From assembly GCF_004337695.1 (NCBI RefSeq), contig NZ_SJXJ01000014.1, forward strand, positions 1-64,000: a stretch of 64,000 nucleotides of DNA. The letters are read 5' to 3'. The stretch comes from Tenacibaculum sp. M341 (GTDB lineage Bacteria; Bacteroidota; Bacteroidia; Flavobacteriales; Flavobacteriaceae). Both the position numbers and the translations under genes were made by a program. This document shows, piece by piece, positions 39,057 through 48,691 of the stretch (position 1 is the first letter of the stretch; each line of letters begins with the position of its first letter). The notes beneath the pieces were generated by a model. The model saw nothing but the letters and a program-made list of their open reading frames with translations. It searched no databases and was not told where the DNA came from.

Positions 39057-40361
39057 TTGAGAACTAAACACTACATCTATTCATTCCTATTTGTAATTGT
39101 TTTTTTTCTTGCTTGTAAAGGAGAAAAAGCAGAGGAGGCACCAGAGCCAATTGTTGAAGTAAAAGAACCGGAACAAGATATTAGATATGGTTTTGATTTT
39201 AATAAATTTAAAGTTGTAAATGATACCATAAAAAATGGAGAAAGCTTTGGGGTTATTTTAGATAGACATCATGTATTGTATCCAAAAATCAATAAAATTG
39301 CTACGATTATAAAAGATACTTTTGATGTTAGAAAAGTGAGAGCAGGAAAACCCTACACAATTTTGGCTTCAAAAGATTCATTAGAAGCAGCACAAGTGTT
39401 TATTTACAAGGTAAATAGAGTAGAATCTACGATAGTAAAGTTTAAAGATTCAGTAATCGAGGCCTATACATATAAAAAACCTATCAGAGTTTTGGAAAGA
39501 GAAGTGTCAGGAAAAATAGTAGATAATTTTTCACAAGCATTAGATACTTTAGGTTACGGTCCAACTTTAGCAAATGAGGTAGCTGATATATATTCTTGGA
39601 CTGTCGATTTTTACAGACTTCAAAAAGATGATACTTTTAAAATTATTTTCGAACAAAAATTTATCAATGATACGGTACCTGTTGGTTATGGAAAAGTAAA
39701 AGCAGCAGTCTTTAATCATAAAGGGAATGATTTGTATGCATATCACTATGTAAGTGATTCAATAAAAGGAAATGCTGATTATTATGATGATGAAGCAGGT
39801 TTACTTAGACGTCAATTTTTAAAAGCACCTATAAAATTTCAGTATAGAATATCATCAAGATATAATTTACGTAGAAGAATAAAATTATATGGTAATAAAA
39901 TCAGACCACACTTAGGAACTGATTTTGCTGCGCCTTACGGAACACCAATTATGACTACTGCAAGTGGAACCGTAATAGAATCAGCAAGAAGAGGAGGAAA
40001 TGGTAATTTTGTAAAGGTAAAGCATAATAGTACTTACACTACTCAGTATTTACATATGAAAAGAAGAAAGGTGAGAGTAGGAGATTATGTAAAACAAGGT
40101 GATATTATTGGATGGGTAGGAATGACTGGAAATACCAGTGGACCTCACGTATGTTATCGTTTTTGGAAAAATGGAAGACAAGTAGATCCCTTCAGACAAA
40201 AATTACCAACTGCCAAGCCAATGGCAGATAGTTTAAAACCTAAATATTTCGAGTTTATAAATCCGTTAAAACAACAATTAGATAGCATTCCATTGCCGTC
40301 GTTAACAGATCAAGAACCAGCACAAGAAATAGAAGACAAAACAATTGCACTCAAGAACTAA
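39057..40361 (+). CDS. M23-family metallopeptidase lipoprotein with His-to-Cys zinc-site variant
   Basis: The 434-residue protein starts at TTG 39057 and has a lipoprotein signal (MRTKHYIYSFLFVIVFFLAC, Cys20). An N-terminal OapA/LysM-like region precedes the LytM domain: zinc ligands H285 and D289 in PHLGTDF, then KVKHNSTYTTQYLHM and GPHVCYRFWKNG. The canonical C-terminal HxH (GPHLH) reads GPH-V-C, so the third ligand is Cys366. Cys can bind zinc and I recall this form in other flavobacterial members, so activity is likely. It probably cleaves peptidoglycan cross-links. pgi follows 7 bp downstream. Confidence 0.88.
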   Translation: MRTKHYIYSFLFVIVFFLACKGEKAEEAPEPIVEVKEPEQDIRYGFDFNKFKVVNDTIKNGESFGVILDRHHVLYPKINKIATIIKDTFDVRKVRAGKPYTILASKDSLEAAQVFIYKVNRVESTIVKFKDSVIEAYTYKKPIRVLEREVSGKIVDNFSQALDTLGYGPTLANEVADIYSWTVDFYRLQKDDTFKIIFEQKFINDTVPVGYGKVKAAVFNHKGNDLYAYHYVSDSIKGNADYYDDEAGLLRRQFLKAPIKFQYRISSRYNLRRRIKLYGNKIRPHLGTDFAAPYGTPIMTTASGTVIESARRGGNGNFVKVKHNSTYTTQYLHMKRRKVRVGDYVKQGDIIGWVGMTGNTSGPHVCYRFWKNGRQVDPFRQKLPTAKPMADSLKPKYFEFINPLKQQLDSIPLPSLTDQEPAQEIEDKTIALKN

Positions 40362-40368
40362 TTAAATT

Positions 40369-41937
40369 ATGGCTTTAATCAACACCAACCCAACGCAAAC
40401 AGAATCTTGGAAAAAACTAACAGAACATTTTAATCAATTAAACACAACTACTCTTACTGAGCTTTTTCAAGAAGACAGTGATAGGGCTTCAAAGTTTAAG
40501 ATAGCATTAGATGATGTTGAGTTAGATTATTCGAAAAATAAAATTTCAAAAGAAACATTAGATTTATTAGTTGGTTTAGCTAATGATGTACAATTAAAAG
40601 ATGCAATTGAAAAATATTTTTCAGGAGATACTATAAATGCAACTGAAGGACGGGCAGTACTACATACTGCTTTAAGAAGTACTTCTGAAGAAGCTATACT
40701 AGTAGATGGTAAAGACATCAAACCTAAAGTACAAACTACTTTACGAAAAATAAGAGCTTTCAGTAATAAGGTCATTTCTGGAAAGTGGAAAGGATATACA
40801 GGTAAGAACATTACAGATGTAGTTAATATTGGTATTGGAGGATCTGATCTTGGTCCAGATATGGTAGTTGAAGCATTAAAGTTTTATAAGAATAAATTAA
40901 ATGTACACTTTGTATCTAATGTAGAAGGAGATCATGTTGCAGAAGTATTACGTAAAATTAATCCAGAAACTACACTTTTTGTAATTGTATCTAAAACATT
41001 TACTACACAAGAAACAATTAGTAATGCCAACACCATTAAAAATTGGTTCTTAAAATCAGCTTCAATTTTTGATGTAGCCAAACACTTTGTTGCTGTATCT
41101 ACAAATTTAGAAGCGGTTTATGATTTTGGTATCGATAAAAATAATGTTTTCCCAATGTGGAATTGGGTAGGAGGACGTTTCTCTTTATGGTCTGCAGTAG
41201 GTTTATCTATAAGTTTAGCTGTTGGTTTTGATAATTTCAAAGAGTTATTGCAAGGAGCTGAAGAGGTTGATAGTCATTTTAAAGAAGCAGAGTTTGATCA
41301 AAATATTCCTGTGGTTTTAGCATTGTTAAGCGTTTGGTATAATAATTTTTACGGAGCAGAAACTGAGGCTATTTTACCATACACACAATATTTATCTAAG
41401 CTACCAGCTTACCTACAACAAGCTATTATGGAAAGTAATGGTAAATCTGTAGATAGAAATGGAGATAAAATCACATATCAAACAGGAACTATTATTTGGG
41501 GAAGTACTGGAACAAATATGCAACATGCATTTATGCAATTAGTACACCAAGGAACTAAATTAATACCTGCAGACTTTATTGGTTATAAAGAAAGTTTACA
41601 TGGATATGAAGATCATCATAGGAAGCTAATGGCAAACTATGAAGCTCAAATGCAAGCTTTAGCTTTTGGAAAAACAAAAGAGGAAGTTCATTTAGAGTTA
41701 AAAACAAATGGAGATTTAGATAAAGTAAATCAATTATTACCATTTAAAGTTTTTGAAGGTAACAGACCAAGTAATGCAATTTTATTTGACAAACTAACCC
41801 CAAAATCATTAGGAAAGCTAATTGCTATCTATGAACACAAGATTTTTGTTCAAGGAATTATCTGGAATATATACTCTTATGATCAGTTTGGAGTGGAGTT
41901 AGGAAAAGAGTTAGCTAAAAAAATACTAAAAAATTAG
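40369..41937 (+). CDS. pgi: Glucose-6-phosphate isomerase
   Basis: The 522-residue enzyme interconverts glucose-6-phosphate and fructose-6-phosphate. Signatures are [15 protein letters not shown] (sugar-phosphate binding), [27 protein letters not shown] and the C-terminal QFGVELGK. The catalytic Glu/His/Lys segments ([19 protein letters not shown], Lys in the final helix) are present. The length fits the long pgi family. It lies 7 bp after the M23 peptidase gene, so the two are likely cotranscribed. Confidence 0.96.
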   Translation: MALINTNPTQTESWKKLTEHFNQLNTTTLTELFQEDSDRASKFKIALDDVELDYSKNKISKETLDLLVGLANDVQLKDAIEKYFSGDTINATEGRAVLHTALRSTSEEAILVDGKDIKPKVQTTLRKIRAFSNKVISGKWKGYTGKNITDVVNIGIGGSDLGPDMVVEALKFYKNKLNVHFVSNVEGDHVAEVLRKINPETTLFVIVSKTFTTQETISNANTIKNWFLKSASIFDVAKHFVAVSTNLEAVYDFGIDKNNVFPMWNWVGGRFSLWSAVGLSISLAVGFDNFKELLQGAEEVDSHFKEAEFDQNIPVVLALLSVWYNNFYGAETEAILPYTQYLSKLPAYLQQAIMESNGKSVDRNGDKITYQTGTIIWGSTGTNMQHAFMQLVHQGTKLIPADFIGYKESLHGYEDHHRKLMANYEAQMQALAFGKTKEEVHLELKTNGDLDKVNQLLPFKVFEGNRPSNAILFDKLTPKSLGKLIAIYEHKIFVQGIIWNIYSYDQFGVELGKELAKKILKN

Positions 41938-42065
41938 CTTAACATATGGTAATAACCCCTATTTTCTTAAGGAACTCATAAAAAAGTTAACATTAAGTTA
42001 ATATAAAAAAGCTTTAAAAGATAGAATTTTGCCAAGTTCAAAATAAAGTAACATATATAAGGATA

Positions 42066-44684
42066 ATGAGAAATTTTAAAAATTTATTACTACTAGCTTT
42101 ACTTTTTATTTCGGCTACGGTATTAAGTCAAAGTAAGTTAACAGGTACAGTTGTTGATGAAATGGGACAACCACTTCCAAGTGCATCTGTTATCGAAAAA
42201 GGTACCATGAATGGTGTTGAGACAGATTTCGATGGTAACTTTACATTAAATGCAAAATCAAGTCAAGGTACTGTAGTTGTATCTTTTGTTGGTTATGCAG
42301 TTAAAGAATTAAAATTTACAGGAGCTGTAAATTTTGGTGAAATTCAATTAGCACCATCTAATGAATTAGATGAGATTGTTGTAACTGCAACGTCATTAGC
42401 TATTGATAGAAAAACTCCAGTAGCTGTTTCTACAGTAAAAGCTGCTGATATTGAAAGAAAGTTAGGAACTCAAGAATTTCCAGAAATTTTAAAATCTACA
42501 CCTGGTGTTTATGCTACAAGATCAGGAGGTGGTTTTGGAGATGGTAGAATTAATTTAAGAGGGTTTAATTCTGTTAACATTGGTGTAATGATCAACGGTG
42601 TACCAGTCAATGACATGGAAAACGGTAGAGTATTCTGGTCAAACTGGGCAGGTTTAGGTGATGTTACTTCTGTAATGCAGGTACAAAGAGGATTGGGAGC
42701 TTCTAAAGTAGCTGTACCTTCAGTTGGAGGAACAATTAATATTGTAACAAAATCTACGGATATTGAAAGAGGAGGTAATATAATTGCTTCTACTGGTAAT
42801 GATGGGTACCAAAAATATGGTTTTACATTATCAACAGGTAAAATGGAAAACGGATTCGCTTCTACAGTTTCTGTATCAAAAGTTTCTGGTCAGGGATTTG
42901 TTGATGGAACTGAATTTGAAGGATGGAATTACTTTGCAAATATTTCAAAAGAAATTAATGATAGGCATACTATATCGTTAACAACTTTTGGAGCTCCACA
43001 GAGACATGGTCAAAGACAAAATAGAAGTACAATAGATACTTATAGAAGAGCTGAATCAGGTATCAGATTTAATCCAGACTGGGGATTAAGAGACGGAAAC
43101 GTTGTTCACGTAGAGGATAACTTTTACCATAAAAATCAAACATCTTTAAACCATTACTGGGATATAAATGATAAAACATCTTTATCTACTGCTCTTTATT
43201 TCTCTATTGGTAGAGGTGGTGGTGGAGCCAGAGGTGGTTCTAATATAAACTTATTTCAAAACAGAATAGGAGGAGCTGATCAGCCAATTGATATTGATAA
43301 TATTGTATCTATAAATAGAGCTAATGGAACTGCAGGATTAGGTTCTGAAGCAGTGTTATTAGCATCTAAAAACGAACATGAATGGTATGGAGGTTTAACT
43401 ACTTTTAAAACAGAATTAGTAGAAAATCTTGATTTTGTTGGAGGAGTAGATATTAGACATTATAAAGGGTTACATTACAGAGAACTTACTGATTTGTTAG
43501 GAGGAAGTTACTACTGGGATGTTGATAGTGATGGTAATCAAAACGATGTAAATAATGTTATTAACCCAAGAGAAAAATATGTGGGTGATGTAGTTAGCTA
43601 TAATAATGATGGTATAGTTGATTGGCAAGGAGTATTTACTCAGTTTGAGTACAGTAAAGGTGATTTTAATGCGTTTTTATCAACAGCAATTTCTAATACT
43701 TCTTATAAGAGAATTGATTATTTCAACTATTTAGCTACAGATCCAAATAGAGAAACAGACACATATAGTTTTTTAGGATATAGTGTTAAGGGTGGTGCAA
43801 ACTACAAAATTGATGGAGTACAAAATGTATTTGCTAATGTGGGATATTTCGAAAGGGCTCCTTTCTTTAATGGAGTATTTACACGTTTCGATAACGAAGC
43901 TTCAAGTATAAACGCAGATGCTGATACTGAAAAAATATTATCTTTCGAATTAGGGTACGGAGTTAGAGCAGAAAAATTTGCAGCTAATCTTAATGTATAT
44001 AGAACAGAGTGGAGAGATCGTAATTTATCTACAAGATTAAATGCAGAGAATGGAGAGCAATTTTCTACAAATATACCTGGTGTTGATGCATTACATCAAG
44101 GTGTAGAAGTTGACTTTACCTGGAAACCAACAGATTATTTAACAGTTACTGGTATGGGGTCTTTAGGAGACTGGAAATGGGCTAGCGATATATATAGAGT
44201 GCCTGTATTTGATCCAGAGCAACAATTTGTTGGAGAGGTAGATTTATTATTAGATGGAGTTAGAGTAGGTGATGCCGCTCAAACTACAGCTGCTTTAGGT
44301 TTATTATATAAATTCTGGGAGAAGTCAAGTTTGACTGTAGATTATAATTATTTTGGAGAATTATATTCAGATTTTAGCTTTAGTCAAAACTTTACATCAA
44401 AAGATAGAATTGAAGAGATAGCTAATGATCCAACTTTAACTAGAGATGAACCTAAAAGAGTGGGGCAACCATGGAAAATGCCAAACTATCATACTTTTGA
44501 TGCTAGTATTCGTCATGGATTTAACTTTGGAGATTTTGATACAACATTAACATTACGTGTTAATAATATATTTGATACAGAATACATTTCTGATGCACAG
44601 GATGTAAGTGGAACAGCAGCTAGTGCTTTAGTATGGTATGGAGCAGGAAGAACGTTTAGTTTAGGTGCAAAAATTAAGTTTTAA
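42066..44684 (+). CDS. TonB-dependent receptor paired with a repeat-containing lipoprotein
   Basis: The 872-residue outer-membrane protein has a signal peptide (MRNFKNLLLLALLFISATVL), a CarboxypepD_reg-like domain (about 23-100; LTGTVVDEMGQPLPSASVIE), a plug (about 115-235; GGGFGDGRINLRGFNSVNIG) and a barrel ending in FSLGAKIKF. It has no STN domain, so it should not signal through FecR. The lipoprotein gene follows 17 bp downstream in the position where SusD lies in SusCD systems. The barrel contains a Gly-rich segment (FSIGRGGGGARGGSN) in an extracellular loop region. The ligand is unknown. Confidence 0.92.
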   Translation: MRNFKNLLLLALLFISATVLSQSKLTGTVVDEMGQPLPSASVIEKGTMNGVETDFDGNFTLNAKSSQGTVVVSFVGYAVKELKFTGAVNFGEIQLAPSNELDEIVVTATSLAIDRKTPVAVSTVKAADIERKLGTQEFPEILKSTPGVYATRSGGGFGDGRINLRGFNSVNIGVMINGVPVNDMENGRVFWSNWAGLGDVTSVMQVQRGLGASKVAVPSVGGTINIVTKSTDIERGGNIIASTGNDGYQKYGFTLSTGKMENGFASTVSVSKVSGQGFVDGTEFEGWNYFANISKEINDRHTISLTTFGAPQRHGQRQNRSTIDTYRRAESGIRFNPDWGLRDGNVVHVEDNFYHKNQTSLNHYWDINDKTSLSTALYFSIGRGGGGARGGSNINLFQNRIGGADQPIDIDNIVSINRANGTAGLGSEAVLLASKNEHEWYGGLTTFKTELVENLDFVGGVDIRHYKGLHYRELTDLLGGSYYWDVDSDGNQNDVNNVINPREKYVGDVVSYNNDGIVDWQGVFTQFEYSKGDFNAFLSTAISNTSYKRIDYFNYLATDPNRETDTYSFLGYSVKGGANYKIDGVQNVFANVGYFERAPFFNGVFTRFDNEASSINADADTEKILSFELGYGVRAEKFAANLNVYRTEWRDRNLSTRLNAENGEQFSTNIPGVDALHQGVEVDFTWKPTDYLTVTGMGSLGDWKWASDIYRVPVFDPEQQFVGEVDLLLDGVRVGDAAQTTAALGLLYKFWEKSSLTVDYNYFGELYSDFSFSQNFTSKDRIEEIANDPTLTRDEPKRVGQPWKMPNYHTFDASIRHGFNFGDFDTTLTLRVNNIFDTEYISDAQDVSGTAASALVWYGAGRTFSLGAKIKF

Positions 44685-44701
44685 TTAAAAATTAAGATAA
44701 A

Positions 44702-46324
44702 ATGAAAAAAATAATATATTCATTATTAGCTCTTTTTTTAGTGTTTACTACATCATGTGAACCATTAGAGGATGTTTATGAAGAGCTAGATGCTACAAGC
44801 TCAGAAGTAATTAAAGGAGATACTGATTACACATTAATTTCAGAAGATTACACAAATGAAGAGGACGAAGGAGGTTTTAATCTTAGTAATGAGTTTTTTG
44901 AGACTTTAGAACAATCAGAACAGCTTTTACCTGTTTTATTAGAAAAGAAGTATCCAATGTTTGGAAAGGGATCTATAGTTAGATTAACTTTTAAAGCATC
45001 TCAACTTTATAAAAAAATAGATTATACAGTAACTGCAGAAGATTATTTGAATTTTGGAGCAACTGATAATTCTTTTGCTTCTGAAGAAGAAGTATTGAAT
45101 TTTATAGGTGTAAATTTCGCTACAGAAAAAAAAGGTACTGTAGTAGATTTAACTTTTAAAGGGGCTTTAGAATCTTATGAGCTTACTAATGATGATTATG
45201 ATTCAGTAGGGAATGGACGTTTTAATAACTTTGATATTAGACCTGGTGCTAATGAAGAAACTTTAGAGTCTAGAAGAGTTAAAATACAAACTATTTTATT
45301 AGCTAATTTTCCTGATGCAGAAAATGGTACAGCTTTTAAAGTTGATTACAAGGCATTTAATGGTAGTGGAGTTGAAGATTTATCAATGAATCTGATTTTA
45401 AGTATTATTGATTTTCCTACAACGCCACAAGATTATGAGCTTACTAATGACGATTATGATTCAGTAGGGAATGGACGTTTTAATAATTTTGATATTAGAC
45501 CTGGTCGAGCAGAAGAAACTTTAGAAGCAAGAAGAGCTAAGATAGAAACTATTTTATTAGCAAACTTTCCTACTGCAGTTCAAGGAGATATATTTAATGT
45601 TTCTTACAAAACATTTAATGGATCAGCTGGGGAAGATAATATGTATGTTATTTTAGATGCTACTGGAGGGTATAGTATATTCGATACAGAAGTTTATAAT
45701 ATTTATGCTGATTCAACTGTAGATCAAACGACAAGATATACGTTAGGTAATGTATGGGAAAGACCTTATGTTTTAACATCAGATGATTATAGAGAATTAG
45801 GACAAAGATTTGATAATTTTTCAGGATCTACTATTGAAGATAGACATGAGGCACAGAGATTGTTAGAGGTATTTTTAGCGAATCAAGATGAGAATACTTA
45901 TGCGGCAGTAGGTGATTGTAAAACTTTACAGTATGATACTTTTAGTTCTGGTACAATAACTACTCAAAATATATCATTTGTTTTTGATGGTACTTCATGG
46001 AGTAGTTCAAGAGAATTAACGGTACAATATGGATTTGACGGTAGTGTATGGGAGCCTGATAATACAATTTTATATACATTAACAGGTGCAGACTATGTTT
46101 TAGTAGGAAATGGACGTTTTAATAACTTTGATATTAGAGAAGGAAGTGATGAAGAAACTGTTGAAGCTAGAAGAGCTAAAATTAGTACTATTTTATTAAA
46201 CAACTTTGAAACTTTAGGAGAAGGTCAAAAATTTGTAGTATCTTATAACGTATGGATGCCAGGTGACGGTGTTTTAGAGATGAGTCTTATTCATGATGGT
46301 ACAGAGTATGTATTAAACGAGTAA
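44702..46324 (+). CDS. Repeat-containing surface lipoprotein with DY...GNGRFNNFD modules
   Basis: The 540-residue protein has a lipoprotein signal (MKKIIYSLLALFLVFTTSC, Cys19) and then about six modules that each begin Y-x-L/V-[TS]-x-x-D-Y, near residues 43, 112, 159, 245, 352 and 458. Three (159, 245, 458) share the core DYxxVGNGRFNNFDIR followed by EETxExRRxKIxTILLxNF. Modules at 159 and 245 are nearly identical at DNA level too, implying recent duplication or gene conversion. The gene is directly downstream of a TonB receptor and ends at a strong terminator. It has no SusD-like TPR signature. I recall no named family. It probably binds the ligand or caps the receptor. Confidence 0.8.
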   Translation: MKKIIYSLLALFLVFTTSCEPLEDVYEELDATSSEVIKGDTDYTLISEDYTNEEDEGGFNLSNEFFETLEQSEQLLPVLLEKKYPMFGKGSIVRLTFKASQLYKKIDYTVTAEDYLNFGATDNSFASEEEVLNFIGVNFATEKKGTVVDLTFKGALESYELTNDDYDSVGNGRFNNFDIRPGANEETLESRRVKIQTILLANFPDAENGTAFKVDYKAFNGSGVEDLSMNLILSIIDFPTTPQDYELTNDDYDSVGNGRFNNFDIRPGRAEETLEARRAKIETILLANFPTAVQGDIFNVSYKTFNGSAGEDNMYVILDATGGYSIFDTEVYNIYADSTVDQTTRYTLGNVWERPYVLTSDDYRELGQRFDNFSGSTIEDRHEAQRLLEVFLANQDENTYAAVGDCKTLQYDTFSSGTITTQNISFVFDGTSWSSSRELTVQYGFDGSVWEPDNTILYTLTGADYVLVGNGRFNNFDIREGSDEETVEARRAKISTILLNNFETLGEGQKFVVSYNVWMPGDGVLEMSLIHDGTEYVLNE

Positions 46325-46344
46325 AATCGAATTTATAAAGATTA

Positions 46345-46373
46345 AAAACCACCTCAATAGAGGTGGTTTTTTT
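46345..46373 (+). terminator. Rho-independent terminator of the receptor/lipoprotein operon
   Basis: AAAACCACCTC and GAGGTGGTTTT pair perfectly over 11 bp around AATA and are followed by more T residues. Confidence 0.92.
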
Positions 46374-46422
46374 ATGCATAAAATTCAGTACTTTTACATT
46401 ATTAAAAAACTAATAAATAACA

Positions 46423-46833
46423 ATGAAGACACTTCACTCTTATTGGGCTTACATAGTGCTAATTGTGCTAATTTTTACAGTGGTAAATGCAATTATCGGA
46501 TTAGTGCAAAAGAAAGAATTTACACATAAAGAATTCCGTTTAGGGTTATTTACCTTAATAACTACACACATACAACTTTTAATAGGTTTAGGATGGTATT
46601 TTATGTCGCCTTGGTATAAATCAATGAAAGCAAATGGTGTAGATGCTACAAATAGATTGTTAGCAGTTGAGCATCCTACAATGATGATATTAGCAATTGT
46701 TTTAATTACCATTGGTTGGTCTAAACACAAGAAGAAAGTTAAAAGCGAGGATAAATTTAAAATGTTTGCTATTTTTTATGGCTTAGCTTTATTATTTATT
46801 CTAGCAAGGATACCTTGGAATAACTGGATTTAA
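46423..46833 (+). CDS. Four-helix integral membrane protein (often annotated cytochrome b-like)
   Basis: The 136-residue protein has four predicted helices (about 8-26, 40-58, 82-98, 112-128). Histidines occur near or in helices (HSYWAY, THIQLL, VEHPTMM), which may be why relatives are called cytochrome B; heme binding is not shown. The segment HPTMMILAIVLITIGWSKHKK is conserved-looking. It has its own -7-like box (TACTTTTA at 46389-46396) and a hairpin after it, so it is monocistronic. The function is unknown. Confidence 0.7.
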   Translation: MKTLHSYWAYIVLIVLIFTVVNAIIGLVQKKEFTHKEFRLGLFTLITTHIQLLIGLGWYFMSPWYKSMKANGVDATNRLLAVEHPTMMILAIVLITIGWSKHKKKVKSEDKFKMFAIFYGLALLFILARIPWNNWI

Positions 46834-46848
46834 AAAAGTATTTATATA

Positions 46849-46875
46849 ATTCCCGCTTCAGCGGGAATCTTATTT
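46849..46875 (+). terminator. Short hairpin terminator
   Basis: ATTCCCGC and GCGGGAAT pair over 8 bp around TTCA and are followed by CTTATTTT. It lies between the four-helix protein gene and the acyltransferase gene. Confidence 0.75.
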
Positions 46876-46884
46876 TAACAAAAT

Positions 46885-47613
46885 ATGAAAATTATTAGTT
46901 ACTTACTATCTTCAATTTTTGCAATTGTTTTTTTCTTACTGTTAATAGTATTTCATCCCATACAATGGTTGGGATTAAAAATTTTTGGTTCTAATGGACA
47001 CCAAAATGTAGTGAATGTTATGAACTGGTTTTTAGTAAAATCGCTCTTGATTTTAGGAATACCAGTACGTTTAAAGAATGAACATTCAATACCAGAAAAC
47101 GAAACAATCATTTTTGTGTCTAATCATCAAAGCATGTTTGATATTCCTCCAATTATTTGGTTTTTTAGAAAGCACATTCCAAAATTTGTTTCTAAGAAAG
47201 AATTGGGTAAAGGAATTCCTAGTATTTCATTCAATTTAAAATATGGAGGTGCAGCATTGATAGATAGAAAAGATAGAAAGCAAGCCTTAACTGAAATGGC
47301 TAAATTTGCAAAAAGGATTCATACAAACAAATGGTCGGCTACTATTTTTCCTGAAGGAACTAGAAGTAGAAATGGAGCTCCAAAAAAGTTTGCGTCTAAT
47401 GGTTTAAAAGTATTAGCAAAGTATAATCCAGAGGCATATGTAGTGCCATTAACAATTAATAATTCGTGGAAAATTTTTAAGTATGGCAAGTTTCCATTGG
47501 GTGTAGGAAGTCCTATGACTATCATTACTCATGAGCCAATAAAAATAGATAGTCTTCCGTTTGAAGAATTATTAGTTAAAGTAGAAGATGCTGTAAAAGG
47601 AGCTATCTTATAA
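46885..47613 (+). CDS. 1-acyl-sn-glycerol-3-phosphate acyltransferase (PlsC)
   Basis: The 242-residue protein has an N-terminal membrane helix, motif I NHQSMFD (His81, Asp86), VSKKELGKGIPSISFNLKYGG, and canonical motif III FPEGTRSRNG (about 155-164). It is the second PlsC-type enzyme of the window and the more orthodox one, so it is the better candidate for the housekeeping lysophosphatidate acyltransferase. An acyl-ACP desaturase gene follows 26 bp downstream, giving a small membrane-lipid operon. Confidence 0.92.
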   Translation: MKIISYLLSSIFAIVFFLLLIVFHPIQWLGLKIFGSNGHQNVVNVMNWFLVKSLLILGIPVRLKNEHSIPENETIIFVSNHQSMFDIPPIIWFFRKHIPKFVSKKELGKGIPSISFNLKYGGAALIDRKDRKQALTEMAKFAKRIHTNKWSATIFPEGTRSRNGAPKKFASNGLKVLAKYNPEAYVVPLTINNSWKIFKYGKFPLGVGSPMTIITHEPIKIDSLPFEELLVKVEDAVKGAIL

Positions 47614-47639
47614 AACAACGAAACAAACAACAACCATAT

Positions 47640-48620
47640 ATGTCAATATATAACGTAAGAAAAGAAGTGATGAAAACCTTGGAAGAAAAAATCCATGGTT
47701 TTGTTGAAGATTATTTAATACCTATAGAGAAAATTTGGCAACCTACCGATTTTTTACCGAACTCTCAAAGTGATAATTTTATTGAAGAAGTAAGAGAGAT
47801 AAGAGAGATATCTAAAGAATTAGATGACGATTTTTGGGTAGTATTAGTAGGAGATACAATTACTGAAGAAGCATTACCTACCTATGAATCTTGGTTACTA
47901 GATTTAGATGGTGTAACTCAAGACCCTGACAATGGTTGGGCAAAATGGGTTAGAGCATGGACAGCTGAAGAAAATAGGCATGGAGATGTATTAAACAAAT
48001 ACTTGTATTTATCAGGAAGAGTAAATATGAGGGAAGTAGAAATTTCTACACAGCATTTAATTGCAGATGGATTTGATATTGGTACGTCTACTGATCCATA
48101 TAAAAACTTTGTATACACAAGTTTTCAAGAATTAGCAACTTATGTATCGCACAATAACGTAGCTAAAATAGCACGTAAAAAAGGACATAAGTTATTAGCA
48201 AAAATGTCTAGAATTATTGCAGGAGATGAAATGCGTCATCATAAAGCATATACGGCTTTTGTAAAAGAGATTTTTCAAATAGATCCTAGTGAAATGATGT
48301 TGGCTTTTGAACAAATGATGAAACACAAAATTATAATGCCAGCAATGCATTTACGTGAGTCATTTAATGAAAAAGGAAGCTTATTTGATGATTTTTCTAC
48401 AGTAGCACAACGATTAGGAGTTTATACTGGTTTTGATTATGTAGATATTTTAAAGAAGTTAAATGATACTTGGGAAATAGATAAAGTAACTGGTTTAACA
48501 GCAGAAGCAGAAAAAGCTAGAGATTACTTAATGAAATTACCAGAAAGAATGTATCGAATTACAGAAAGAATTAAAGTACCAGATACACAGTTTAATTTTA
48601 AGTGGATGATACCTGCTTAG
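47640..48620 (+). CDS. Acyl-ACP desaturase (soluble di-iron, stearoyl-ACP type)
   Basis: The 326-residue protein has the two di-iron motifs of soluble acyl-ACP desaturases: AEENRHGD (about 104-111) and GDEMRHHKAYTAF (about 197-209), each E-x-x-R-H, with further ligands in ELATYVSHNNVAKIA. It introduces a cis double bond into acyl-ACP, using ferredoxin as electron donor; ferredoxin and FNR genes are present at 22-24 kb. The plant type is about 360 residues, and bacterial members are shorter, as here. It is coupled with PlsC upstream. Confidence 0.94.
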   Translation: MSIYNVRKEVMKTLEEKIHGFVEDYLIPIEKIWQPTDFLPNSQSDNFIEEVREIREISKELDDDFWVVLVGDTITEEALPTYESWLLDLDGVTQDPDNGWAKWVRAWTAEENRHGDVLNKYLYLSGRVNMREVEISTQHLIADGFDIGTSTDPYKNFVYTSFQELATYVSHNNVAKIARKKGHKLLAKMSRIIAGDEMRHHKAYTAFVKEIFQIDPSEMMLAFEQMMKHKIIMPAMHLRESFNEKGSLFDDFSTVAQRLGVYTGFDYVDILKKLNDTWEIDKVTGLTAEAEKARDYLMKLPERMYRITERIKVPDTQFNFKWMIPA

Positions 48621-48630
48621 AGGTAGCTTG

Positions 48631-48691
48631 AAGTTAAAAGTCTGAAGTTAGAAAGGTTATTTTCCAACTTCAGACTTTCAGCTTTTAACTT
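48631..48691. terminator. Bidirectional terminator/palindromic repeat
   Basis: AAGTTAAAAG-TCTGAAGTT (48631-48649) pairs with AACTTCAGA (48666-48674) and, after a 7-nt bulge, CTTTTAACTT (48682-48691). The right arm overlaps the stop of the convergent nitrilase-family gene. Its GAAGT/ACTTC wording resembles other dispersed flavobacterial hairpins. Confidence 0.7.

Noticed and set aside
40527-40811. Minus-strand ORF inside pgi.
   Set aside because: It is antisense to conserved pgi sequence and without independent support.
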